Shown here in pieces: positions 1 through 8,454 of a stretch of DNA of 64,000 nucleotides (the first letter of the stretch is position 1; each line of letters opens with the position of its first letter). The position numbers and the translations under genes were made by a program. Source of the DNA: Nostoc sp. CMAA1605 (GTDB lineage: Bacteria; Cyanobacteriota; Cyanobacteriia; Cyanobacteriales; Nostocaceae); the NCBI RefSeq assembly GCF_021596505.1, contig NZ_PJIZ01000001.1:121830-185829 (forward strand), written 5' to 3'. The notes beneath the pieces are model-generated. The model was not told where the DNA came from. It did not search any database and saw only the letters and a program-made list of their open reading frames with translations.

Positions 1-2
1 TA

Positions 3-977
3 TTTACTCAATACCCAGACATCAACCATTCAAATATTCGCCTGATGTTTGATATCCAATCAGCTAACCATGATCGTGTATATCTGCAAATTACTTCGCC
101 AATGAGCCTTAACTACGAAGCTAGTTTGGAAGTGAAACACAGTCTCACGACAGATCAAACCAAAAAAACAGAAACTCACTTTTGGTTACACCTCTTCAAG
201 CAGCGTCGTTTGTTATTATCCATCAGTCCATTAATTTTAGTTTTTGTCCTGACTGAGTGGCTATTCCTCGCCGGTACGCAATCTTTCACAAATATACTCG
301 CTTTTGCTGGCGTACTAGGTAACTCCCTTGTAGGTGGAATTTTCCCAATTTTGTTGTTGATTTCTAGTAGGAAAAAAGGAGAACTAATACCTGCTGTAGT
401 CTTTAAGATTCTCAATCATCCCCTGTTTAGTGTGGGCATATATAGCATTTTTCTGGGTATTTTGTTGATTCACGGCTTATTCATCTGGCAACATCCTCTG
501 GCGCGAATCAGCGCATTCAGCATTGCCTTATTATCACTGGGTGCAACTGTGGTTATGCAATTGTATGGTGCTTTTGCTTCCCGCGTAGTTGTAGAACTGC
601 GACAAGAACAGCAACCACAAGGAAATTCAGTCTTTACAATTACGGCTGGTGGTAAACCAAAAATAGCAGACATACTTTTAGGATATGCAGAGGGTGAGGT
701 ACACCAAAAAGCCAACAAAATTGATATTCCCTCACTCTCATCTTTACGCTATGCCATTTTTTGCTTTCCAACTAAGGGAGAAAAAGAAATGAAAGTCTGG
801 ACAGATAAGAATAACGATGAACATAAATCTCAGCACTTACCAACATTTGTAGAAGTCGAGAGTGGTAATCAAAAAATGCAGTTTGACTGGAAATTATCTA
901 ATGGCAAAGTCCTGCTACCACTAATTAGCAATCAATGCTGGTTGAAATTTACATTCCCAGAGCGATCGCCATCTTAA
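3..977 (+). CDS. Multi-pass membrane protein, 5'-truncated by the window edge
   Basis: The frame is open from the first bases of the window, so the gene starts upstream; the ATG at 45 is probably internal. Counting from that ATG, hydrophobic segments lie near residues 55-76, 80-105, 125-147 and 152-172. They are followed by a soluble C-terminal part of about 130 residues rich in Lys, Glu and Gln. I recognise no family. The stop is 90 bp before the ParA-like gene on the same strand, so the two may be co-transcribed. The gap holds a short C-rich repeat (ccccagtccccagtcccc). Confidence 0.6.
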   Translation, partial: FTQYPDINHSNIRLMFDIQSANHDRVYLQITSPMSLNYEASLEVKHSLTTDQTKKTETHFWLHLFKQRRLLLSISPLILVFVLTEWLFLAGTQSFTNILAFAGVLGNSLVGGIFPILLLISSRKKGELIPAVVFKILNHPLFSVGIYSIFLGILLIHGLFIWQHPLARISAFSIALLSLGATVVMQLYGAFASRVVVELRQEQQPQGNSVFTITAGGKPKIADILLGYAEGEVHQKANKIDIPSLSSLRYAIFCFPTKGEKEMKVWTDKNNDEHKSQHLPTFVEVESGNQKMQFDWKLSNGKVLLPLISNQCWLKFTFPERSPS

Positions 978-1067
978 CAAACGATACAACCCATATTGTG
1001 ATTTAGGTAAGTCTTTCTTTCTTCTTCCCCAGTCCCCAGTCCCCAATAAACAACAAAAAGGTCAATT

Positions 1068-1850
1068 ATGTCCAAAATCATATCTATTCACTCCTTCCGT
1101 GGCGGCACAGGCAAATCAAATACTATTGCTAATATCGCCGCCACTATGGCCATCCAGGGAAAACGGGTAGCAATCATCGATACAGATATCCAATCTCCTG
1201 GAGTTCACATCATTTTCGGACTCAACGAACACAAAATTGAATATTCTCTCAATGACTATTTATGGGGACGCTGTGAGATGAAAGATGCTGCCTATGATGT
1301 AACTCATACTCTCATCAATAGACAACAATCTTCCACTCAAATCAAGGGTAATTTATACTTAGTTCCTTCTAGTATTAAAGCTGGTGAAATTTCCCGAATT
1401 ATCCGTGAGGGATATGATGTAGTCAGACTCAATGATGGCTTTCAAGAACTTATCGTCAGTCTCAATTTAGACTATCTTTTTATTGATACCCATCCTGGAT
1501 TAAACGAAGAAACCTTAATTTCTATCGGCATTTCTCATGTACTGATCATTGTCCTCCGTCCAGATCAACAAGATTTTCAAGGTACTGCTGTCACAGTAGA
1601 TGTAGCTCGTAAGTTGCGCGTCCCCAAAATGTTACTTGTGATTAATAAAGCATTATCAAGTTTGAATTTCCCCGACTTACAGCAACAAGTAGAGAGCATC
1701 TATAATGTTTCCGTATCTGGGATTTTACCTCTTTCTGAAGATATGGCAGAATTAGGGAGCAAAGATATTTTTGCTGTGCAGTATCCTGAGCATCCTATTA
1801 GTCAAACTGTGCAGAAAATTGCTGCCCAAATTGCTGATGTTGCTGCTTAA
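1068..1850 (+). CDS. ParA/MinD-family P-loop ATPase
   Basis: The N-terminus has the deviant Walker A of ParA/MinD proteins (RGGTGKSN, about residues 11-18), followed by a switch-type motif IIDTDIQSPG (about 37-46) and a Walker B-like LFIDTHPG near residue 143. At 260 residues it has the usual size for a stand-alone ParA/MinD ATPase, which use ATP to position membrane- or DNA-bound cargo. No ParB-like gene is next to it; the neighbours are a membrane protein and an HExxH protein 6 bp downstream. A role in placing a membrane complex such as the peptide exporter is possible but is only inference. Confidence 0.85.
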   Translation: MSKIISIHSFRGGTGKSNTIANIAATMAIQGKRVAIIDTDIQSPGVHIIFGLNEHKIEYSLNDYLWGRCEMKDAAYDVTHTLINRQQSSTQIKGNLYLVPSSIKAGEISRIIREGYDVVRLNDGFQELIVSLNLDYLFIDTHPGLNEETLISIGISHVLIIVLRPDQQDFQGTAVTVDVARKLRVPKMLLVINKALSSLNFPDLQQQVESIYNVSVSGILPLSEDMAELGSKDIFAVQYPEHPISQTVQKIAAQIADVAA

Positions 1851-1856
1851 TTTAAT

Positions 1857-3008
1857 ATGAATAATCAAACGCAATTTCGTGCGGATGTACTCGCTGCCTA
1901 TGGTGCTAGTAGCTCAGAAATAGATGAGTTACTAGCATACAACCATAATGTATTTTATCAAGACAAATTAAAGCATCCTTTTACATTTCCCTTACCATCT
2001 GAGGCGCATATTACTACTTGGGAAGAATACGCAACAGCAGCCAATACTCTCGGCGCATTCGCCGTTCTCCAGCAACGATTAGTACAGTTACAATTCCCCA
2101 TTCTTGAAGGTATCAGCACAACGCCAGCATATAGAAATGTCACCCGTAAAGGTACATTTGTTGATAATTGTCCAGAGGCGACTGGTTTAGTGTTGACTCA
2201 ACCAGACAAACTGCACTTAGAAATATATCCTAGTTTGGCGGGGAAAATTCCTGTTTTACTACCTGGAAACCGGGAGGATTTTGTGACTTTAGTCCAAGCT
2301 TTAACACAGCGTAATGAACCCAAAGAAATTCCAGCATCAATGGGAGCTTGTATTGTCAGTGGGTTTAACAATTGGGATAGAATTCATCGCTATCGCCAAC
2401 AATGGGAACAACAAAATCCTCATCAATGCTCAAAAAATGATTGGACATTAGAATTTCAACGCCTGATTCCCCAAAAAGAACTTTATCAAGATAGATTCAT
2501 TATTTTGAGTAACAGTCCTTACAGCAATATTCCAGCCCAAGAAATTGGTGTAGAAGAAACTACTTGGCAAAGTATATCTCTAAAAATTCGCTTGGAACAC
2601 GAATGTACTCATTATTTAACAAATCGTTTATTTAAATCAATGCGAAACAATGCCTTTGATGAGCTAATTGCTGATTATAGAGGCATTGTAGCTGCCATAG
2701 GATATTATCGAGCCGACTGGTTTTTACATTTTATGGGCTTAGAATCATTTCCTGAATATCGAGAAGGAGGTAGGCTGCAAAACTATCGAGGACAACCGCC
2801 TCTTTCTGATGGTGCTTTCAAAATTCTCCAATCATTGTTGCAAGCAGCAGCATTTAATTTACAGCGTTTTGATGCAGAATATATTAATGATTTAGCAACT
2901 CCATATCGCCAAATGCAATTATTAGTTGCATTATCTTATTTGACTTTAGAAGAGTTAGCCGATCCTGGCTTTAATTCACTAATTCAACGATTGCTAGACA
3001 AAGCATAA
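1857..3008 (+). CDS. HExxH-motif putative zinc metalloprotease-like protein
   Basis: The 383-residue protein contains HECTH at residues 248-252, with a possible third zinc ligand at Glu269 (FDELIADY). This spacing matches gluzincin-type metallopeptidases. The rest resembles no family I recognise. There is no signal peptide, so it probably acts in the cytoplasm. It starts 6 bp after the ParA-like gene and is followed by the cyclic-nucleotide-domain gene, so the three look like an operon leading into the export genes. It might process a peptide or a cluster protein, but no substrate can be read from the sequence. Confidence 0.6.
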   Translation: MNNQTQFRADVLAAYGASSSEIDELLAYNHNVFYQDKLKHPFTFPLPSEAHITTWEEYATAANTLGAFAVLQQRLVQLQFPILEGISTTPAYRNVTRKGTFVDNCPEATGLVLTQPDKLHLEIYPSLAGKIPVLLPGNREDFVTLVQALTQRNEPKEIPASMGACIVSGFNNWDRIHRYRQQWEQQNPHQCSKNDWTLEFQRLIPQKELYQDRFIILSNSPYSNIPAQEIGVEETTWQSISLKIRLEHECTHYLTNRLFKSMRNNAFDELIADYRGIVAAIGYYRADWFLHFMGLESFPEYREGGRLQNYRGQPPLSDGAFKILQSLLQAAAFNLQRFDAEYINDLATPYRQMQLLVALSYLTLEELADPGFNSLIQRLLDKA

Positions 3009-3081
3009 TTTTTCTGAATTGCCAATTCAATGTGTTCTCTGGTTGTTTTTTACCGCACTTGTATACAAGGATAGTCTAACC

Positions 3082-4176
3082 ATGACAGAAGTTTTACTCA
3101 AAGAGTTAAGTAATAGCGATATTAATTGGATAGTTGCTAATAGCTATCATCAGGAGTTGCCATCTGGTAGTTTACTCATGCCAGAGGGAAAATCTAGCGA
3201 TTGTTTGTATATTTTACTAGATGGTACATTAACAGTTAATATTACTCAATCTGAGAATAATCCTTTGCATCGAGCTTTTACAGCTATTGATAGTGATATC
3301 AACTCAGATTGGGAAATTTCAAGAGTATCTAGGGGTGAAGTAGTCGGGGAAGTTCCTTTTGTAAGCCAGAGTTCTAACATCACTACAATTAAGGCTCTAG
3401 AAAAATCATTAGTGATGTCAATTCCTCAAGAAAAGTTAGCTGTAAAATTGCAGCAAGATGCTAGTTTTGCGGCTCGCTTTTACCGAGCGATCGCTATTAT
3501 GTATGCAGACAGACTGCAAAAACTAATCACTCAACTCGGTAGACGCAAATTAACACAAGCCAAGTCTTTAAAAGACGTACTATTTGTTTTAGCTGAATTA
3601 CACGATAGTGACATTGATTGGTTAATGGCTTGTGGTATTACCCAAAAAGTTGCAGCAGGTCAAACACTCATTTATGAAAATAGTCCCGTCGATGCGCTAT
3701 ATATTATTTTGAGGGGAAAAATGTCTATGTCTGTCTCGGAAGATGATCGCAATCCTTTATTGCGTGCTTTTTCTGCGATTGAGGGTAAAGAAATCATTGG
3801 CAGAGAGATAGCCAAATTATCCAAAGGGGAAATATTAGGAGAAACACCGTTTATTGATAGTCGCCTCCCTTGGGCGACAGTGAAAGTAATTGAAGATTCT
3901 CTAATTTTGGCAATACCCAAACAGCAATTAGCAGTAAAATTACAACAAGATATAGGATTTTCATCTCGTTTTTACCGCGTCATTTCTATTTTATCAGCCA
4001 ACAGATTGCAGGAAATCATGAGTAGAATTGGCTATGGTAGGAGAGTTTATAGTGCAGGTTTACCATTAAGTAATAATTTTGAATATGAGGATGAAATCAA
4101 TATTAGTGTTTTAGATAAAATGTCTCTAGCTAGTAAAAGATTTGATTGGATGATTTCACGAATGAGCATTGCTTAA
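3082..4176 (+). CDS. Tandem cyclic-nucleotide-binding-domain protein
   Basis: Two similar halves of about 170 residues each carry a CNMP-type beta-roll. Repeated elements are the opening (SDCLYILLDGTL and VDALYIILRGKM), SRGEVVGEVPF and SKGEILGETPF, and SMSIPQEKLAVKLQQD-type ends. No helix-turn-helix follows, so this is not a CRP-type regulator. The RAAxA phosphate-binding signature is not obvious, so real nucleotide binding is uncertain. I chose the ATG at 3082; a longer frame from 3019 adds 21 residues unlike the family. Such domains recur in NHLP peptide-export loci, where they may act as scaffold or regulator. Confidence 0.75.
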   Translation: MTEVLLKELSNSDINWIVANSYHQELPSGSLLMPEGKSSDCLYILLDGTLTVNITQSENNPLHRAFTAIDSDINSDWEISRVSRGEVVGEVPFVSQSSNITTIKALEKSLVMSIPQEKLAVKLQQDASFAARFYRAIAIMYADRLQKLITQLGRRKLTQAKSLKDVLFVLAELHDSDIDWLMACGITQKVAAGQTLIYENSPVDALYIILRGKMSMSVSEDDRNPLLRAFSAIEGKEIIGREIAKLSKGEILGETPFIDSRLPWATVKVIEDSLILAIPKQQLAVKLQQDIGFSSRFYRVISILSANRLQEIMSRIGYGRRVYSAGLPLSNNFEYEDEINISVLDKMSLASKRFDWMISRMSIA

Positions 4177-4499
4177 GTATCTGCTGCTCTTGGGCTTTTG
4201 AGTCTTTGTAGTGAGTCATCAGTATTCATTTAACCCCAGGTAAATTTAATCAACATATAATAATTTTGCTAGGGTTTAAACAGTTATAAATCCTAGCATA
4301 GCCTATTTCTATATTTTTGCTGCCACCCATTTATTTGGTGAATACTTCACAAAAAGAGCGAGTTCTATCTAAATATTGTGCATTTGCTCAGGCAATACTT
4401 TTTTATATTCTTGGGTCTATAGCAACTAAATTCTGTCTTTTCATTAAAAAAATACATCATAATTTTTAGTTCAAAATCTCTCGATTAACACAAATACCA
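4177..4499. other. Intergenic gap before the export operon
   Basis: This 323-bp AT-rich stretch holds an imperfect hairpin at 4268-4297 (arms gctagggttta and taaatcctagc, one G:T pair) followed by a T-rich run, a possible weak terminator for the upstream gene. The rest could hold the promoter for the HlyD-like gene, but I cannot point to convincing boxes. Confidence 0.4.
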
Positions 4500-5948
4500 A
4501 TGTTAGAGCAGAAGCGTCGCATATTTCGCCAAGAATCTGTAGAGCGTCTATCTTCTCCTGAAAGATTAGACCAACTTATGCAGGTAGTCAGCCCCAAAAG
4601 TTGGCTACCTCTGATAGCTTTAAGCTCTTTGGTGGGAGTAGCTATTGTTTGGAGTATTTATGGACGTATTCCCATCACAATTGAAGGGCGAGGAGTATTA
4701 ATTTATCCGCGTAAAGTAGTACCTCTACAATCAAAAAATTCAGGACAATTAACAAATGTCAATTTTAAAGTTGGTGACTCGATTAAAAAAGGACAGGTAT
4801 TAGCAATTATTGACCAATCTGATCTACGTCAGCAACTCGAACAACAAAAAGCTAAACTAGCACAACTAGAATCACAAGACCAAGCAGCTAACTCTATATT
4901 TAAACAACGTTTAGCACAGGATGCACAGTCAATTCAACAACAACGTCAATATCTCCAACAACGCATTCGGGAACTTCAAACCCTTACACCTGTTCTCAAA
5001 ACTAGAGATAATACCTCTCTTGAACAACAGCGCAAAAGTTTAAAACAAAACCTCCAACGCTACCAAGCTTTGAGTCCAGTTTTTCGGCGCAGAATGGAAA
5101 TACGCCAAAATTTATTTAAACAAGAAGGGGTATTTTCAGCCGATGAAGCTTTGCAAGCAGAACAGGAATATCTAGAGAATTTGCAAAGGATTTCTGACAT
5201 CGAAACCCAATTAAAAGCACTCGATGTCACAGAGACTCAAAAACAAAAAGAATATGGTGAAAATATATCAACTATTTCTGATTTACAATCCCAATTAAAA
5301 AAACTAGATAGTGAGCAAGCTTCTCAAGCACAACAAGACCTAGAAAATACTAATAATCGCAAAAAAGAAATTCAAGAAGTTAAACGAGAGATAGCTAAAC
5401 TGCAACTACAAGTAGGTGATAATAGCAAAATTATTAGCCAATATAATGGGCGAGTTTTAGAAACCACAGTGGCACAAGGTCAAGTAATTAATGCTGGTAC
5501 TCGTTTAGCGAATATAGAAGTGGAAAACCCTGATAGTAAGTTAGTAAGTTTAGCTTATTTTTCAGTGGCAGAAGGTAAAAAAATTCAATCAGGAATGCCA
5601 ATTCAAATCACTCCTGAAACGGTGAAACGAGAAAGATTTGGCGGCATTGTCGGGAAGGTGATTAATATTTCCAATTTCCCCACTACCAAAGAAGCGGCAA
5701 TTAATGAAGTAGGTAATTCCGAAGTAGTTGAGGGTTTAGTATCACAAAAAAACGAAGGATTTATCCAAGTATTTTCTGAGATACAAAATGATGCTCAAAC
5801 CTTCAGTGGCTACAAATGGTCTTCATCTAAAGGGCCACAGATGAAGATTTCTTCTGGAACTACTACCATTGTGCGTGTTCAGGTCGAAGAACGCGCTCCC
5901 ATTACGTTTGTATTACCTATTTTGAGGTCGTTCAGTGGCATCTACTAA
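4500..5948 (+). CDS. HlyD-family membrane-fusion protein of an NHLP peptide export system
   Basis: The 482-residue protein has a cytoplasmic N-tail, one membrane segment near residues 36-54, and a lipoyl-like half domain beginning about residue 60. A long Gln/Lys-rich coiled coil spans about residues 105-310, followed by the second lipoyl half (YNGRVLETTVAQGQVI) and a beta-barrel region. This is the layout of the periplasmic adaptor of a type I-like exporter. The downstream transporter starts with a GTG 14 bp inside its 3' end, indicating translational coupling. With that transporter it should carry modified peptides across the envelope, possibly with a TolC-type outer membrane channel encoded elsewhere. 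Confidence 0.88.
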   Translation: MLEQKRRIFRQESVERLSSPERLDQLMQVVSPKSWLPLIALSSLVGVAIVWSIYGRIPITIEGRGVLIYPRKVVPLQSKNSGQLTNVNFKVGDSIKKGQVLAIIDQSDLRQQLEQQKAKLAQLESQDQAANSIFKQRLAQDAQSIQQQRQYLQQRIRELQTLTPVLKTRDNTSLEQQRKSLKQNLQRYQALSPVFRRRMEIRQNLFKQEGVFSADEALQAEQEYLENLQRISDIETQLKALDVTETQKQKEYGENISTISDLQSQLKKLDSEQASQAQQDLENTNNRKKEIQEVKREIAKLQLQVGDNSKIISQYNGRVLETTVAQGQVINAGTRLANIEVENPDSKLVSLAYFSVAEGKKIQSGMPIQITPETVKRERFGGIVGKVINISNFPTTKEAAINEVGNSEVVEGLVSQKNEGFIQVFSEIQNDAQTFSGYKWSSSKGPQMKISSGTTTIVRVQVEERAPITFVLPILRSFSGIY

Positions 5949-8331
5949 CCCAACTATAGGTCTACCTACGAATTTTTGGCAGTATCTACAGAAACTACTG
6001 CCTCAAAGAAGCAAGCGGGTGAAAACACCAACCCTTTTGCAAATGGAAGCAGTTGAATGTGGTGCTGCGGCTTTAGGAATTATCTTAGGTTACTTTGGTC
6101 GGATTGTGCCATTGCCGGAATTGCGGCGGGAGTGTGGTGTTTCCCGTGATGGTAGTAAAGCATCGAATGTGTTGAAAGCTGCTAGAAATTATGGTTTAGA
6201 GGCTAAGGGTTTAAGAAAGGAACTAGATAAACTCCCAGACCTCAATCCCCCTTATATTATCTTTTGGGACTTTAACCACTTTTTGGTAGTAGAAGGATGG
6301 AGCAACCAGAGAGTGTATCTGAATGACCCCGCTACAGGCCCCCGTAGTGTATCTTGGCAAGAATTTGACGAAGGTTATACGGGTGTAGTGTTGGTGATGG
6401 AACCAGGCGCAGAGTTCCAAAAAGGCGGACGTAAACCCAGTATGATTGGGTCTTTGTGGGAGAGACTACGGGGGTCAACCAGTGCTTTAGTTTACTGCAT
6501 TGTGGCAGGATTTTCTTTAACTTTGGTGGGGATGGCTGTACCAGTATTTAGCCAAATATTTGTTGATGAAATTCTTGTAGAACAAAGATTAGATTGGCTG
6601 AATCCCTTGCTTTTGGGAATGTCTGTGGCTGCTGTTCTGCAAGGCTTACTGACATTGCTGCGTCTACAATATCTACGTCGTTTAAAAATTAAATTGTCGG
6701 TGGGGATGTCCAGCCGCTTTCTCTGGCATTTGTTGCGCCTACCAGTAGGGTTTTATGCCCAACGCTTTGCCGGAGAAATCACCAGTCGCATCAGTCTCAA
6801 TGACCAAGTGGCTAATGTGATTTCAGGACAGTTGACGACCACAATTATTGATGCTGTGATGGTGGTTTTCTATGCCCTGATTATGCTGCAATATGATTGG
6901 CTATTAACTTTGATTGTCATCAGTTTAGCGATCGCTAACATTTTCACCTTGCGTTTAGTCTCTCGTCAACGGGTAGACCTGAATCAAAAATTAATGCTAG
7001 ATTTTGGCAAGGCGGAAGGTGTTTCGATTGCGGCTCTCCAAGGTATCGAAACCCTGAAAGCATCAGGCTTAGAATCTGATTTCTTTTCTCGCTGGTCGGG
7101 CTATTACACCAAGGCCATCAATAGCCAACAACAAATGGATGTCACCAACCAATTATTTTCTATTCTACCTACACTCTTAGAAGCTATTTCTAGTTTGTTA
7201 TTGTTAGTAATTGGTGGTTTGCGAGTCATGGATGGACATCTCAGCATTGGGATGCTGGTAGCTTTTCAAGGCTTAGTAGGCAGTTTTCAAGCACCAGTCG
7301 CCAGCCTATTGAATTTTGGTAGCACCTTACAAGAATTAGAAGGTAATTTAGTTCGTTTAGATGATGTTTTAGATAACCCGACTGATACAGCGATCGCCCA
7401 AAGAAACTTAGTTCATGAAAAAGCAGGGGAGCAGGGAGCAAGGGAGCAAGGGAGCTTTCACCCACAGGGGATATTGGCGAAGTTGAACTTACTTCGGTTC
7501 TCACCTTTATTTCCCCCAGCCCCCAGCCCCCAGCCCCCTGCCTCTTCTCAAGTTATCGAGCCATTATCTTATTTTTCAGCCTTGCCCAGATTACAGGGAT
7601 ATGTAGAATTACGTAACCTTACCTTTGGCTATAGTCGCCTAGAACCGCCTTTAATCGAAAATTTTAATCTTTCTCTCAAACCAGGACAAAGAGTGGCTTT
7701 AGTCGGTGGGAGTGGTTCTGGTAAGTCTACCATTGCCAAACTCGTCAGTGGACTTTACCAACCTTGGGCGGGAGAAATTTTGTTTGACGAACAACTAAAA
7801 GAACAAATTCCCCACCAATTATTAACTAATTCTGTGGCAATGGTAGAACAGGATATTTTGTTATTTGGTGGAACAGTTAGGGATAATTTAACGCTTTGGG
7901 ATCGTACTATATCCGACAAAAACTTAAAACGAGCTTGTCAAGATGCCGCCATTGATGATGTGATTTTAGCTCTCAATGGTGGATATGACGCAGAACTGAT
8001 GGAAGGTGCGGCGAATTTAAGCGGTGGTCAACGACAACGCCTAGAAATTGCCCGTGCTTTGGTGAATAATCCCTCAATCCTGATTATGGATGAAGCCACC
8101 AGTGCCTTAGATGCGGAGACAGAACGGATTATTGACGAAAATCTGCGGCGACGGGGATGCACCTGTATTATCGTGGCACACCGATTAAGTACGATTCGAG
8201 ACTGTGATGAAATTATTGTCCTAGAACGAGGCAAGGTAGTGCAAAGAGGTACTCATCAGCAATTGTGGCAGAAGGAAGGTGTGTACTCGCGGTTAATCCG
8301 CACAGAAGGGGAAGCCTTGGAGGAGGAATGA
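5935..8331 (+). CDS. NHLP-type C39 peptidase / ABC transporter (leader-cleaving exporter)
   Basis: The N-terminal C39 peptidase has the expected catalytic set: Gln36 and Cys42 (QMEAVECGAAAL), His115 (FNHFLVVEGW) and Asp131 (YLNDPATG). Six membrane helices follow, then an ATPase domain with Walker A GGSGSGKST near residue 590 and signature LSGGQRQRL. The family cuts double-glycine-type leaders and exports the core. The precursors here end their leaders in VAGG or AGA, so this is the likely maturation protease. An odd low-complexity stretch, about residues 495-540 (DNA 7418-7550), lies between the membrane and ATPase domains. It reads like an intergenic heptamer repeat inserted in frame. The start is a GTG overlapping the adaptor gene. 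Confidence 0.9.
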   Translation: MASTNPTIGLPTNFWQYLQKLLPQRSKRVKTPTLLQMEAVECGAAALGIILGYFGRIVPLPELRRECGVSRDGSKASNVLKAARNYGLEAKGLRKELDKLPDLNPPYIIFWDFNHFLVVEGWSNQRVYLNDPATGPRSVSWQEFDEGYTGVVLVMEPGAEFQKGGRKPSMIGSLWERLRGSTSALVYCIVAGFSLTLVGMAVPVFSQIFVDEILVEQRLDWLNPLLLGMSVAAVLQGLLTLLRLQYLRRLKIKLSVGMSSRFLWHLLRLPVGFYAQRFAGEITSRISLNDQVANVISGQLTTTIIDAVMVVFYALIMLQYDWLLTLIVISLAIANIFTLRLVSRQRVDLNQKLMLDFGKAEGVSIAALQGIETLKASGLESDFFSRWSGYYTKAINSQQQMDVTNQLFSILPTLLEAISSLLLLVIGGLRVMDGHLSIGMLVAFQGLVGSFQAPVASLLNFGSTLQELEGNLVRLDDVLDNPTDTAIAQRNLVHEKAGEQGAREQGSFHPQGILAKLNLLRFSPLFPPAPSPQPPASSQVIEPLSYFSALPRLQGYVELRNLTFGYSRLEPPLIENFNLSLKPGQRVALVGGSGSGKSTIAKLVSGLYQPWAGEILFDEQLKEQIPHQLLTNSVAMVEQDILLFGGTVRDNLTLWDRTISDKNLKRACQDAAIDDVILALNGGYDAELMEGAANLSGGQRQRLEIARALVNNPSILIMDEATSALDAETERIIDENLRRRGCTCIIVAHRLSTIRDCDEIIVLERGKVVQRGTHQQLWQKEGVYSRLIRTEGEALEEE
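7418..7550 (+). repeat. Heptamer-type repeat DNA inserted in frame in the transporter gene
   Basis: A G-rich arm (gcaggggagcagggagca...) and a C-rich arm (cccccagcccccagccccc) flank a short middle, like the paired G/C repeats found between genes elsewhere in the window. The reading frame stays open throughout and adds about 45 Gly/Gln/Glu/Pro/Ser-rich residues at a linker between domains. Confidence 0.7.
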
Positions 8332-8454
8332 GTCAATTCAAAATTCAAAATTCAAAATTCAAAATTAAAGCTGTTTTTACCTAATTTCTTTACGTTCCTT
8401 GTGGGACGCGCCCGCCATTCCACTCGCTTTTAAACCTAACTTTTTCCAATAAAG

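Noticed and set aside
1068..1850. ParA-like gene as evidence of a plasmid origin
   Set aside because: There is no ParB, Rep protein or iteron array nearby; it lies in a peptide-export gene set.
8335..8366. attcaaaattcaaaa repeat as a regulatory site
   Set aside because: The same unit appears in several gaps (for example near 13060 and 40561) and is simple repeat DNA.
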